A stretch of DNA of 64,000 nt from Treponema saccharophilum DSM 2985 (GCF_000255555.1 NZ_AGRW01000051.1:149820-213819), one strand, 5' to 3'; numbered from the stretch's first letter, positions 44,868 to 54,315 are shown. Translations and numbers: made by a program. The notes: generated by a model not told the origin, from the sequence alone.

Positions 44868-45422
44868 TCACTCGGAAGACTCTTCTGCCTTAAGTATGCT
44901 GTCGTATATCTTGCGATACGATTCGAGGCCCTTCGCCGCATTGAATTTCTTCATTCTCGTCGCGAGCTGAAGCCTCAGGCCGTAACCGAAAACGGCATCA
45001 ACCGAAAAACCATCTGCAGGACGCATACTTTCAATAACACCAAGCCGATACTGATTCAAGAACTGTTCGGCGGCAAGCGGACTGTCCATTCCGGACGCAG
45101 TGCGAGCGGCCTGAACCGCGTCGGGGGCGACAGATTCGTTCCCCGCGCTGAATTTCTTCTTCATCCGCAATGCCCTGATTTGAGCGAGCGCCAAACGGAG
45201 GCTCTTCTCCTTGTCATTCCATGAATCGACAAGTTTCGAGCCCGTTTTTCCGACATCCTGAGAAGGTTCAAGCGAAAGATTCTCAAGTATCTTCATGCTC
45301 TTCTTGTCAAGGAAGCGTGAACAGAGGTCGTAATAGTATTCGTAAGTGATTGGCAAAACCGACTTGTCATCGCTCACGGAGAATTCCGGGAGCTGCGACA
45401 CAAGGTAATACTGACTGCCCAT
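44868..45422 (-). CDS. DUF2764 protein, putative V-ATPase stalk subunit
   Basis: 184 residues beginning MGSQYYLVSQLPEFSV, as in the DUF2764 proteins encoded between atpE and atpA in spirochaete, Chlamydia and Bacteroidetes-type V-ATPase operons. It is helical and has no membrane segment or P-loop. Position and size suggest that it replaces subunit C or F in connecting the rotor or stator; no separate C, F or G gene is seen in this operon. This is inference from synteny. Confidence 0.8.
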   Translation of the reverse strand: MGSQYYLVSQLPEFSVSDDKSVLPITYEYYYDLCSRFLDKKSMKILENLSLEPSQDVGKTGSKLVDSWNDKEKSLRLALAQIRALRMKKKFSAGNESVAPDAVQAARTASGMDSPLAAEQFLNQYRLGVIESMRPADGFSVDAVFGYGLRLQLATRMKKFNAAKGLESYRKIYDSILKAEESSE

Positions 45423-45475
45423 TCATGCACCTCTCTAAAAGACCGTTCAAAATTCAAAAATGCATCAGCATTCTT

Positions 45476-46087
45476 TTACTTTGAGGCCTCTTTCATAAGA
45501 GAAGCGACCTTCGGGTTGAGATACGCGCCGAAAAGCTCCGCGACAGCCTCGTCCGAGACGTCGATAAAAGCCGCGCCGTTCTCAATTCCGATGCGGAATC
45601 CCTTGTTTATTGACTTATCTACTTTTAAGGTAAGGCCCTTCTCAATCTCCGCCTTGAGGGAAGCCTTGAGGGAGGTCTCGAGCGCGGACAAATCAGCCTC
45701 GCTGAGGAGAACCGAAACATCGGAGGCATCGGATTTTGAAGTCCATGCCTTCACAGCTTCAGGTATGAGTTTAGAAAGGAGGTCGGCATCATACGCCTTG
45801 TCGACATCCGCACTGACAAGCGCGGAGACTTCCTTCATAACGCCGTCACGGAATGCGAGAACAAGATTCCGGCTTGCCTGACGAATAGAATCCTCGCTTG
45901 CCTTCTCCATTCTTGCAGTCTCATCCTTGGCCGCCTTGATAATTCTGTCCGCCTCTTCCTTCGCATCTGCGACAATCTTCGCGGCCTTTGCCTCAGCCTC
46001 GGCGATTTTTTCGGAAGCGGATTTTTCTGCAGCGGCGACACCATCTTTTTTGATTTTATCAATCAATTCCTGTATCTGTTCGTCCAT
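45476..46087 (-). CDS. atpE: V-type ATPase subunit E (peripheral stalk)
   Basis: 203 residues. The first 90 form a long charged alanine-rich helix (AAEKSASEKIAEAEAKAAK) typical of the peripheral stalk. The C-terminal globular domain ends LFGAYLNPKVASLMKEASK and binds the top of the A3B3 head. It is the first gene of the operon, with a GTGAGG Shine-Dalgarno-like site and a strong promoter upstream. Confidence 0.9.
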   Translation of the reverse strand: MDEQIQELIDKIKKDGVAAAEKSASEKIAEAEAKAAKIVADAKEEADRIIKAAKDETARMEKASEDSIRQASRNLVLAFRDGVMKEVSALVSADVDKAYDADLLSKLIPEAVKAWTSKSDASDVSVLLSEADLSALETSLKASLKAEIEKGLTLKVDKSINKGFRIGIENGAAFIDVSDEAVAELFGAYLNPKVASLMKEASK

Positions 46088-46124
46088 GAAAACCTCACTT
46101 AAAACAAAAATGTTTATGGACGAA

Positions 46125-46153
46125 ATTATATTTTACCATCCGGCAAAAATCAA
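46125..46153 (-). promoter_or_regulatory. V-ATPase operon promoter
   Basis: On the minus strand -35 TTGATT (46148-46153), an exact 17-bp spacer and -10 TATAAT (46125-46130). The leader to the atpE ATG is about 30 bases. Confidence 0.75.
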
Positions 46154-46168
46154 ATGAAATTTGCATTA

Positions 46169-47089
46169 TTAAGGGAATTTGAAGGTTTCATCCATAATTT
46201 TCACCGCGATCGCCATCGACTCGCCCATTATCCTTTTCTTGTCGGAAGCCCAAAGCGGGGCGACGAGCGACTTTCTGGGCGGGTCACCGGTCAGCCTGTG
46301 GACGACCATCGTCTCGGGAAGGCGGCGCAGCGCGAGCGAGAGGAGCCTGAAATATTCATCCTTTGAAAGGACTTCGAATTTGCGCCCCTCGTACATCGCG
46401 CATATCCCGGTTCCGCGGATTACATAAAGCTCCGTCAGCTTTATACCGTCCGCGCCGCTTCCGGAAACAAAATCGACGGTTCCCATCATGTCCTTTTCGC
46501 CCTCCCCGGGCAGGCCGAAAATCACGTGCGCGACAACGTGTATCTTCGGGGCGGCGCGCTTTATCCGCAACACGGCATCGGAAAAATCATCGTCCGTGTA
46601 GCACCTGTTGATGAGTCGCCCCGTGCGCTCGTTCGAGGTCTGCAGCCCGAGCTCAATCTGGACGAATGTATCCTCCGACATGCGCGCAAGCCGGGAAAGG
46701 ATATCGTCGCCGAGGCAATCGGGTCGCGTCGCGACGGCAAGCCCAACGACATCATCGCAGCCCAACGCCTCGATGAACTTTTCCTCGAGGGCATCGGGAT
46801 TTCCGTACGTGGACGAGAAATTCTGGAAATACGCGACGAGCTTCCCGCGCCTTTTCCCCGAACGCCCGCACAACTTCGCGCTGATTCGGGTCCGGGCCTC
46901 CTCCACCTGCGCGCGCACCGGAAGGCTTCTGCTCGGGACAAAATCGCCGGAACCGTTCCCGCCGCAGAAAATGCATCCGCCAGTACCCTTCGACCCGTCC
47001 CTGTTCGGGCACGTGCACCCCGCATCGAGCGCGATTTTGTAGGCCTTGCAGCCGAAGACGGATTCGTAAAAATCAGAAAGAAGAATCAT
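46169..47089 (-). CDS. Radical SAM protein, YhcC/TIGR01212 family
   Basis: 306 residues. The cluster-binding motif is CTCPNRDG...GGCIFCG near residues 25-42, the long-spaced CxxxxxxxCxxC form of the YhcC family. It is followed by YFQNFSSTYG, GLAVATRPDC and QIELGLQTSNERTGRLINR. The family's substrate is not established, although tRNA or sugar-phosphate roles have been proposed. It lies downstream of flgE after a terminator, and is therefore probably transcribed separately. Confidence 0.85.
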   Translation of the reverse strand: MILLSDFYESVFGCKAYKIALDAGCTCPNRDGSKGTGGCIFCGGNGSGDFVPSRSLPVRAQVEEARTRISAKLCGRSGKRRGKLVAYFQNFSSTYGNPDALEEKFIEALGCDDVVGLAVATRPDCLGDDILSRLARMSEDTFVQIELGLQTSNERTGRLINRCYTDDDFSDAVLRIKRAAPKIHVVAHVIFGLPGEGEKDMMGTVDFVSGSGADGIKLTELYVIRGTGICAMYEGRKFEVLSKDEYFRLLSLALRRLPETMVVHRLTGDPPRKSLVAPLWASDKKRIMGESMAIAVKIMDETFKFP

Positions 47090-47102
47090 AATTCGAATTG
47101 AA

Positions 47103-47142
47103 GAAAAAAAAGAAGGCCCGCCGGGCAGTTGGCGAACCTTCT
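47103..47142 (-). terminator. Terminator after flgE
   Basis: Outer stem AGAAGG/CCTTCT (47111-47116 with 47137-47142), inner CGCC/GGCG, then a T-run on the minus strand (47103-47110). It separates the flagellar genes from the radical SAM gene. Confidence 0.85.
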
Positions 47143-47196
47143 GGGACTTTTTTATCTCACACCATTTTTAAATAGTGCATGAAAAATCAAAAACTG

Positions 47197-48588
47197 TTAC
47201 CTCTTGAGGCTGAGAACGGTCTCAAGCAGGGTGTCGGCAGTCTGAATCGTCTTCGCGTTCGACTGGAAGCCGCGCTGCGTGACAATCATATCCGTGAGCT
47301 GCTCGGTCAGGTCCACGTTCGACATTTCGAGCGCGCCAGAGAGGATTGTACCCTTTCCGGCGATTCCCGACGTGCCGATGTTGGCAGTTCCCGAGTTAAT
47401 GCTCTCGACATACGTATTGTCGCCGGCTTTCTCGAGGCCGCCCTGGTTCGTGAACGTCGCCATCGCAAGCTGTCCGATTGCGCGGTTTGTTCCGTTCGAA
47501 TAGACGCCGGTAATCACGCCGGTTGAATCGATTTTGAAGGTCTCAAGATACCCCATCGTGTAGCCGTCCTGATAGAACGCCTTCGTTGAGCTTGATGAGG
47601 CGCTCTGCGTGACCGTGTTGACCTGGCTTCCGATTGTCCCGAGGTTTATGTTCAACGTCTGGCGATACGGATTTCCGTCAGCATCGGCATTCGCGTTCGG
47701 AACGGCGAAAGACGCCTGAAGGATAATCTCGCCCTCGGGATTCGTGAGGTTTCCGGCAGTGTCGGTCACGGACTGGAGCGTACCCGTATTGTCGAAATTG
47801 ATGAGGAACGTGTTCTCCATCCCGTCCGTCGTGTTGAGCCCGACCCTCGTCTGCGTGAATTCCGCGTTGTCGGGGTCGACGACGACAGTCGCCTGCCACT
47901 GGTTCGGATTCTCCGGCACGCGCGTGAAATTCACCGAAAGGTTGTGCTTGTTTCCGAACGAATCGTAGATGTTGAATTCAGTGCTCCATGTTCCCTTGGA
48001 GATATCGGCAGCCGTCGGGTTGTCGGGGATTATGGGTGTATTTTTGTTGAGGTTGCATGCAAAATTGACATTCTTCGTCTCCTTCGCCGGGTCTTTCGAG
48101 CCGACCGGAATGATGAGGTCTTCCGTGCTGGCAGACGTCTGGAGAATCATCTCCCCGTCAACCTCGCGGGCCATCCATCCCTGAACCTTGTATCCGTTCG
48201 CAGGATTCACGAGCGTTCCGTCGCGGTCAAGTCCAAAGGCGCCGGCGCGCGTGTAGTAGCTTTTCTCGCCGTTTTTCTCAAGGAAGAACCCGTTTCCCTG
48301 AATGGCGACATCGGTCGTTATTCCCGTAGACTGGAGGTTTCCCTGCGTAAAAACAGTATCGATAGCGGCGACGGTCATTCCGAGACCGACTTCCTTCGGG
48401 TTGACGCCGCCCTTCTCTTCTGTCGGACGAGCCGCGCCCGACAGCTGCTGGCTTATCATATCCTGAAAATTGACGCGGCCGCGCTTGAAGCCCGTCGTAT
48501 TGACGTTCGAAATGTTGTTTCCGATAACGTCCATTCTTGTCTGGTGGTTCTGCAATCCAGAAACGCCAGCATACATTGATCTCATCAT
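47197..48588 (-). CDS. flgE: Flagellar hook protein FlgE
   Basis: 463 residues. The N-terminal rod-type motif is [26 protein letters not shown], and the C-terminus is [30 protein letters not shown], as in all hook and rod proteins. Lys165 (PVGSK) and Cys178 (VNFAC) occupy the exact positions that form lysinoalanine cross-links between hook subunits in Treponema denticola. It forms the periplasmic flagellar hook. It follows flgD by 58 bases and is the last gene of the cluster; the flbD-motA-motB genes often found next in treponemes are not here. Confidence 0.96.
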   Translation of the reverse strand: MMRSMYAGVSGLQNHQTRMDVIGNNISNVNTTGFKRGRVNFQDMISQQLSGAARPTEEKGGVNPKEVGLGMTVAAIDTVFTQGNLQSTGITTDVAIQGNGFFLEKNGEKSYYTRAGAFGLDRDGTLVNPANGYKVQGWMAREVDGEMILQTSASTEDLIIPVGSKDPAKETKNVNFACNLNKNTPIIPDNPTAADISKGTWSTEFNIYDSFGNKHNLSVNFTRVPENPNQWQATVVVDPDNAEFTQTRVGLNTTDGMENTFLINFDNTGTLQSVTDTAGNLTNPEGEIILQASFAVPNANADADGNPYRQTLNINLGTIGSQVNTVTQSASSSSTKAFYQDGYTMGYLETFKIDSTGVITGVYSNGTNRAIGQLAMATFTNQGGLEKAGDNTYVESINSGTANIGTSGIAGKGTILSGALEMSNVDLTEQLTDMIVTQRGFQSNAKTIQTADTLLETVLSLKR

Positions 48589-48646
48589 AATACTACCCTC
48601 TTTATGATTTCGTTTTTATGTTTTTTGCCGATTACGCAAGATTATT

Positions 48647-49099
48647 TCATTCGCCGTACACGGAGATGATTTTCTCCATGTCGTAATACGCGCCGTTGAC
48701 CTTCACCTGCGGGCGCGTGCCGCGCGTTGCGGCCTCGACAACTCCCGTCGTCGTCGTGTCGCCAAGGTCAAGCTCGACGGACTTTCCGAGGGTGCTCTGA
48801 GCCTCGACGGTGTTCATAAGCGAGGAGAGCTTCTCGAAATTCTGGCTCATGTTGGTCATCTGCTCGAGAGTCGAGAACTGCGCCATCTGGGCGATGAATT
48901 CCGTATTCTCAAGCGGGCTTGTCGGATCCTGATTCGTCACCTGGGCGACAAGAATCTTGAGGAAATCATCCTTCCCAAGCTCATGGCTTGCAGTCCTGCC
49001 GCCACGCTCGGCGTCAACCGTCTTGTTGAACGTATTCACCATATTGTCGAGCTGTGCCTTGTCAGAAGCGCCCATCGTCGTGTTAATATCCATTTCCAT
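48647..49099 (-). CDS. flgD: Flagellar hook assembly protein FlgD
   Basis: 150 residues, a short FlgD with only the conserved N-terminal part (LGKDDFLKILVAQVTNQDPTSPLENTEFIAQMAQFSTLEQM) and a short strand-rich remainder (GKSVELDLGDTTTTGVVE). It acts as the scaffold cap on which FlgE polymerises. It lies downstream of fliK but beyond a strong terminator, so it may have its own promoter or depend on read-through. Confidence 0.93.
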   Translation of the reverse strand: MEMDINTTMGASDKAQLDNMVNTFNKTVDAERGGRTASHELGKDDFLKILVAQVTNQDPTSPLENTEFIAQMAQFSTLEQMTNMSQNFEKLSSLMNTVEAQSTLGKSVELDLGDTTTTGVVEAATRGTRPQVKVNGAYYDMEKIISVYGE

Positions 49100-49173
49100 T
49101 CCTTCGGCAGATTAACCAACCGTATACTTATAAATCGGCAAAATCATTTTTCAACTTAATGAATTTTCAAAAC

Positions 49174-49221
49174 AAAAAAACGGGGCAGCCCGACAAGCGA
49201 TACCTTATTCGGGCTGCCCCA
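49174..49221 (-). terminator. Strong terminator between fliK and flgD
   Basis: A perfect 12-bp stem (49183-49194 with 49210-49221) is followed by a T-run on the minus strand (49174-49180). It lies 20 bases after the fliK stop, inside the flagellar gene row, so it either splits the row into two units or sets their relative level. Confidence 0.9.
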
Positions 49222-49240
49222 TCAAAAAACGCGCGGAATC

Positions 49241-50728
49241 CTACGCGACGATATTGACGGAATGGTCTCCGGACTGCTCGTACCCGTCCTGGGCGCCGTC
49301 CGACGGCGACGAGACAAGGTCCCCATACGATTTGTTGGCGACAGCGACGGCATCCTGCCTCGCATTCTCCCGTGCGCCGTTCCCGCCATCATTGGAGAAC
49401 CCCTGCTGGCCGGCAAAACTCAGGTCGAAACTTCCCGTGTCGAAGCCGCTCTGCGCGAACGCCTGCTTTATGGAGTCGATGTTCTCGCGGAACGCGTCGT
49501 ACGCCTCCTTCGACGCGACAAGAATCTGACCGGAAATCGTCTTGTCTGAAAGGGAAAGCGATATCTTGACGTTGCCGAGGCTTTCCGGCTTGAGGACGAG
49601 GTTTATCGTCCCCTGGTTGTTGTCGCGGAGGACGATGCTTCCCGCCTTGACGAAATCGGCGGCATTCTGCTGAACAGAATTCGAAAGCATCTGCTGGAAA
49701 TCGGAGCCCGCGGCGCCGGCGGCCTGCGCCGACGACGACGTTATGTTCTGCTCGGCACCAGCGCGCGCGGCCATCTCCATCGTAAGCTGGACGGACTCCT
49801 GCTGGTTCTGGTTGTAGGCAACGCGAATCTCCCCGTTCGTCACGGCGCGTTTCGGCTGCACCTGAAGAGAGACGGGAGAATCGTCGCGGCTGCTTTTCCT
49901 GTCGCTTTTCGCCACCCTCACGGAGCCGGCCTGCATTCCCGCGCTTGTTTTCCGCAAGGCGCCGTCATCGGAGCGCGCGGCGTACCGCTGAGCACGGCTT
50001 TCCGAAACGGCAGAAGGCAGCTCCGTCCTGAGGTCGAGCACCTCTATGCCGTCGAGGATTTTTTTCGAATCGTCCTTCTCGGCGCGCGCGGAATTCCGCA
50101 CGGCATTCCCCGAAACCTCGCCGGAAAACACTTCGGGAAGCGCGTCGGAACCGGCAACGGGGCGCTCCGCAACGAGTTCAGGATTTCCTCCGCGGGCAGC
50201 ATCGGCCACGACCGCGCCATCAGCATTAGGGACAGGAACATCATCCGAGCCGCCGTCATTTTCGGGGACGGAAGCCTCGACGACGCTCTCGGCGCCGCAT
50301 GTTGCGACGGACGCAATCTCCACGGGAACATCATCCGCCGGCAAAGGCGCGTCCGCAAGGCGCTCCTCATCGGGGGACACATCCGCCTCGTCTCCCGAAT
50401 CGTCCCCGCCGTCCGCAGAGGCGACTTCAGCGGCTGACGGGGAAGCCTCCTCCCCGTTTTCGGGAACGGGCTCCTTTTCCTCCGCGGCGCGCGCGATGTC
50501 ACCGCTTTTTCCGTCCTTGTCCTCGATTTTCTCGTCAGTTTTCTCGCCGCTGCTCTCCGCCGCGGCCGTCTTCTCTCCGCGACGAGGATGCTCCGCCTCA
50601 TGCGCCGCCTTGAGCGCCTCGGCGAACGAGATGTCCGGCGACGACGGCTGCGCCCCGGAAGACTTCTGCGGAACGCTGAACGCGAAATCGACGCTGCCAG
50701 CGCTGCTGTTCGGCTGTATGTAATTCAT
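49241..50728 (-). CDS. fliK: Flagellar hook-length control protein FliK
   Basis: 495 residues. The first 340 are low-complexity, rich in Ala, Glu, Asp and Ser, as is normal for the ruler part of FliK. The C-terminal domain (about 370-440) has GTINLVLKPESLGNVKISLSL and GQILVASKEAYDAFRENIDSIKQAF, the Flg_hook block that contacts FlhB. It measures hook length and switches export specificity. It begins 21 bases after flbB ends. Confidence 0.9.
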   Translation of the reverse strand: MNYIQPNSSAGSVDFAFSVPQKSSGAQPSSPDISFAEALKAAHEAEHPRRGEKTAAAESSGEKTDEKIEDKDGKSGDIARAAEEKEPVPENGEEASPSAAEVASADGGDDSGDEADVSPDEERLADAPLPADDVPVEIASVATCGAESVVEASVPENDGGSDDVPVPNADGAVVADAARGGNPELVAERPVAGSDALPEVFSGEVSGNAVRNSARAEKDDSKKILDGIEVLDLRTELPSAVSESRAQRYAARSDDGALRKTSAGMQAGSVRVAKSDRKSSRDDSPVSLQVQPKRAVTNGEIRVAYNQNQQESVQLTMEMAARAGAEQNITSSSAQAAGAAGSDFQQMLSNSVQQNAADFVKAGSIVLRDNNQGTINLVLKPESLGNVKISLSLSDKTISGQILVASKEAYDAFRENIDSIKQAFAQSGFDTGSFDLSFAGQQGFSNDGGNGARENARQDAVAVANKSYGDLVSSPSDGAQDGYEQSGDHSVNIVA

Positions 50729-50749
50729 GCTTCATCCCCTTTTCCAGTA

Positions 50750-51388
50750 TCACTTGTAGTTGTCGAGCGAACTTGGTTTGCTCGCCATCTTGCTGTTTAT
50801 GACTCCGGCACGATCTTCCGGCATGTTCATGAGCCATACCGAAGTCATCGAGGCGGTCTTCTTCGCCTCCGCAATCTCGTCCGTCTTGCGGAATATGTCT
50901 ATCACGTCCTGGTCGTTCATCTCGAGGAGCTGCTTGACGGCCGTTTCCGGCGGCATTGACGACAGATATGCCGAAATCTGCTCTATGTTGCGGTTCCTGT
51001 CGTCGTATTTCTTGAGCTGGTTGCTGAACGTCTTCTCGCGCTCGTCCTGCGACTTCTTGCGCTCCTCAAGCTCCTTCGCGATTGCCTCGTTCTGCTCCTC
51101 GACCTTCGAGATGTCCTCCTCCCGCTTGTCGAGCTCCTGCGTGCGCGCGTCGAGCGACTCTATCCTCTTTGCGAAGCGGTCCTCATCGAGGTCGCCGGTA
51201 AACGGATTCGATTTCGTTCCGGTGACAGACGACTGGGGCTTCAGCCCGAGAACCTTGTAGACCGGGGCAAAAATCCGCTTTGCCTTCACGACCCCGAGGT
51301 AATCGAACCACATGAGCCCGCCGAGCGCGAGCACAATGATGAGTATAAGCAATGCAATCGTCTTTCCGATTCCGCCGTTTCTAGACAT
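50750..51388 (-). CDS. flbB: Flagellar collar protein FlbB (MotE-like)
   Basis: 212 residues. One N-terminal membrane helix (about 9-28) is followed by a long coiled coil (70-135) and a C-terminal MgtE-N/MotE-like helical domain with SSMPPETAVKQLLEMNDQDVIDIFRKTDE. This matches spirochaete FlbB, which builds the periplasmic collar around the flagellar motor. It is the first gene in the order flbB-fliK-flgD-flgE. AGGAG lies before the ATG. Confidence 0.88.
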   Translation of the reverse strand: MSRNGGIGKTIALLILIIVLALGGLMWFDYLGVVKAKRIFAPVYKVLGLKPQSSVTGTKSNPFTGDLDEDRFAKRIESLDARTQELDKREEDISKVEEQNEAIAKELEERKKSQDEREKTFSNQLKKYDDRNRNIEQISAYLSSMPPETAVKQLLEMNDQDVIDIFRKTDEIAEAKKTASMTSVWLMNMPEDRAGVINSKMASKPSSLDNYK

Positions 51389-51483
51389 TTTTATCTCCTA
51401 AAATAGTTTCCTTTTTCGAGTCGGCCCTGCACGGACACAGCCTTCTATTATTCAATTCTCGGAATCTCCGCGCCTTTTTTTTA

Positions 51484-54222
51484 TCAAAAATTTGCCGACG
51501 CAAACACGCGCCCCGCTATTCTCCGTCCGCCCTTCCCCGGGTGCGGGCGGTAGACGAACGCGCCGCCGAGCGAGAAGCTCCCGGACGTGGCGAAATAGCC
51601 GGTATTCGGCGAGACGGAGAAGGACGCGGAGACTGAGACCTCGTCCTTGACATCGGACAGGGAGCAGTCTTCGGCAATCTCCCTGACGCGCGCGACATCG
51701 AACGAATCCCCGTGCTCATAGGCGACTTTCCCCGCATACGACGCGTCGACGACGAACCGGTGCACGAAAACGGAGAGAGCCGGGATTCCCTTCTGAATCT
51801 CGAGCGAAAGGAGCGTCAGGGATGCGGACCACGACGCAAGCCGCGACGAGGACGGGAACAGCGTCGCCGACATCGTCACGGGAAAGAAAAGCGGAATCCG
51901 CGCCCCGACCGTCGCCCCGGCATTGAAAAACCGGCTTACGCCTCCGTCCTTTTCGGGAACGGATTCGCTGTGCTCGAAAAGCAGGAACGGCTGGAAGGCG
52001 ATGCCGCCGTACATCCTGAAGCCGGGGCACACCCTCCTGATTGACGAGAACGAGAGGTATGCCTTCGACTCCGCGCGCGTTCCCTCGACGCTTCCGGAAT
52101 CGTCGGAGTCGTCCGTGCCCCGGAAAAAGCGCGCGTCGATTCCCGAAACGACGGAAGAGCAGTCGAACCGGCAGAGAACGGCCGAAACGCCGCCAGCCGC
52201 CGTCGCCTGGTAAAAGCCGCCCGAATCAACCGCGCACGTCCCGCCGAGCTTCATCGACACGGCGTCGTTCCCGCCGCTCCACGACGCGGAAAAAGCGCCG
52301 ACGCCGTAAACGAGGCTGAATCCGGCGGAAACGCTCACCATGTTCCCGAGCCACGGATTCGACGACACGAACGTCGCGCCGAGGACACCCGTGTCGACGA
52401 CATCCATCTCGCGGCTGTAGATTTCCGCCGTCCCGAAAGGAAAGACGGAGCCCTTGAGGTAGAACGGAAGCGGGCTGTACTTTCCCGCATCAAGACGGGC
52501 TTCCCCTTCCCCCGCATCCCCGGCAGCCACGGTATGCTCATCATCCCCGCCATCATCAGCGAAGGCGAATTCCTCAAAGCCGCTTTCATCCATTTCGGCT
52601 GTCACGAGCGGATGCGACTCGAAATTCTCGACGACGCACGAGAACGACATCTTCCCCCCGCCGAGCGAGATGAGGGCGCAGTCGAGGATTCCCGCCTTCC
52701 AGTCCGCCTTCTGCAGGAAGACGCGCCCGCCGCCGCCGGAAAGGGAGACGATTCCGGCGCGCGAAAGCGTGGAGAACCCGCGCCCCAGCTCCGCCCAGGA
52801 GAACGAGAGGTAATCAGTGCCGCCGAACGAGCCGCAATAATGGAGGTTGTGGATTATCCGCCCGCCCATATCGAACGAGCGGCTTTCCCCGTCCCCGTCG
52901 ACGACGATGCTCCACGAAAGCCCGTCCTTCACCACGCGCGCGCTCCGCCCTTCCCCGGCAGGAACCGGCGGGCAGAGGGAGACGGCGCCGTTTTTGAGGG
53001 AGGACGCGCCGGAAGTGACGAAAGAGCCGTCGGGGGCAAATGACGCGAAGAATGAGTCGCTTTTTGAAATCGTTTTGTAGGAGCGCCCGGCGATGTCGAT
53101 GACACCGGACTCGCTCTTCACGTTCGAGCGGCTGACAAGCCTCGTCACGGCAAGCTTTTTCCCGTCAGGGGAGAAGCGTATGCTCTGAACGTCAGAAAGC
53201 GACAGGAGCCTCCTCGTCTTTGATGAAGCCGCATCGACGATGAAGACCGCCTGCGACTGGCTGTCGTAGAATGCGATTGACGGCGACTTTCCGCCGGCGA
53301 AGACGTCCATCGTCCTGATATAGCGGCGGTTCCGTTTTTTGTCGCGCGGAAGGCAGCCGCCGCCGCCCGCGAACGACTCGGGGACGGGAATCCACTCATA
53401 AAAGCCGCGCCACGCCTCGCTGAGGCCGATTCCGTACGTCGTCTCGAACACGCCCGCGCAGAAACTCAAGGTGCAGGAAGTTCCCGCGTTCTCCCAGAAT
53501 TTCCCGTAAAGCTCCATTCCGTACGTCTCCTGCAGGTACGTCGCGAACGCCGCCCCGAAAACATACGCGTCGTTCCCGCCCGGAACGGTATCCCGCGCGC
53601 CCGTCACGTCGCGCCACGACGGGAATCCCGCGACCTTCGCCTCCGCGCGCATCTTCGCGGCCGTGACGAGCTGCGTCGTGAACGGGTCGTTCATGCGCCC
53701 GCCCGAAGTCCCGCGCCCCTCCATAGAGACGGCGGCGCCCTCAAACCAGAACGACGTGAGGGAAACGCCCGCGAGGTTGAACGAGTCCGAGAGGCGGGAC
53801 ATGCCGCGCATGAAGGGCGATTTCATGTTGAGCGTCACCGCGTGCGTGAGCTCGTGGTAGAAGACGGCCTCAATCGTGTCCTCGTGCATGTCGAGCACCT
53901 CGGAGGGCGACGTGTCGTAGACGACGATGCTGTTGTACGGGGCGACGGTGAAGAACGCGTTCATGCTCTCGACGGCAGGCGTCACGCTGACGGGAAAGCG
54001 CTGGTACATGTCCGTCCCGAGGCGCTCCGTTATCTCGCGGTAGAAGGAGTCGGCGACCGAAGCGATTTTCCGCGCGGATTCCTCGGATTTGTCGGAATAA
54101 ATCACGTCGAACCATTCGGTTTTGATTACGCGGAGGCTCCCCTCTCCGGAGAACGCGCCGCCGAACGAAAAAAAAGGAAAAAAGGCAAAAAAAAGCAGGA
54201 ATGCAAGGAAGAGTCTTTTCAT
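51484..54222 (-). CDS. Secreted HExxH metalloprotease-like protein with propeller and barrel-like regions
   Basis: 912 residues from MKRLFLAFLLFF, a clear signal peptide. Residues about 30-130 contain YHELTHAVTLN, an HExxH zinc-protease motif of the MA clan in the style of peptidase_MA-like domains. Residues about 300-560 have TolB/WD40-like repeats (AVFIVDAASSKTRRLLSLSD, IRFSPDGKKLAVTRL). The last 350 residues are alternating strands ending in Phe (SANF), as for an outer-membrane beta-barrel. I infer an outer-membrane protein with a periplasmic or surface protease-like head. There is no Shine-Dalgarno. Confidence 0.7.
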   Translation of the reverse strand: MKRLFLAFLLFFAFFPFFSFGGAFSGEGSLRVIKTEWFDVIYSDKSEESARKIASVADSFYREITERLGTDMYQRFPVSVTPAVESMNAFFTVAPYNSIVVYDTSPSEVLDMHEDTIEAVFYHELTHAVTLNMKSPFMRGMSRLSDSFNLAGVSLTSFWFEGAAVSMEGRGTSGGRMNDPFTTQLVTAAKMRAEAKVAGFPSWRDVTGARDTVPGGNDAYVFGAAFATYLQETYGMELYGKFWENAGTSCTLSFCAGVFETTYGIGLSEAWRGFYEWIPVPESFAGGGGCLPRDKKRNRRYIRTMDVFAGGKSPSIAFYDSQSQAVFIVDAASSKTRRLLSLSDVQSIRFSPDGKKLAVTRLVSRSNVKSESGVIDIAGRSYKTISKSDSFFASFAPDGSFVTSGASSLKNGAVSLCPPVPAGEGRSARVVKDGLSWSIVVDGDGESRSFDMGGRIIHNLHYCGSFGGTDYLSFSWAELGRGFSTLSRAGIVSLSGGGGRVFLQKADWKAGILDCALISLGGGKMSFSCVVENFESHPLVTAEMDESGFEEFAFADDGGDDEHTVAAGDAGEGEARLDAGKYSPLPFYLKGSVFPFGTAEIYSREMDVVDTGVLGATFVSSNPWLGNMVSVSAGFSLVYGVGAFSASWSGGNDAVSMKLGGTCAVDSGGFYQATAAGGVSAVLCRFDCSSVVSGIDARFFRGTDDSDDSGSVEGTRAESKAYLSFSSIRRVCPGFRMYGGIAFQPFLLFEHSESVPEKDGGVSRFFNAGATVGARIPLFFPVTMSATLFPSSSRLASWSASLTLLSLEIQKGIPALSVFVHRFVVDASYAGKVAYEHGDSFDVARVREIAEDCSLSDVKDEVSVSASFSVSPNTGYFATSGSFSLGGAFVYRPHPGKGGRRIAGRVFASANF

Positions 54223-54238
54223 GGGCTCGATTCTAGCA
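54223..54238 (-). promoter_or_regulatory. Extended -10 for probable leaderless metalloprotease-like mRNA
   Basis: On the minus strand TGcTAGAAT (hexamer 54230-54235) lies 7 bases before the ATG at 54222. The -35 candidate TTGTGG (54253-54258) has 17-bp spacing. Confidence 0.55.
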
Positions 54239-54315
54239 TTCCCGCAAAACGCCCACAACAAGCGGGCGCTCGAAAAGGAAACCGTCCCGGAACCGATTTT
54301 CCGGAACGATTCCGC

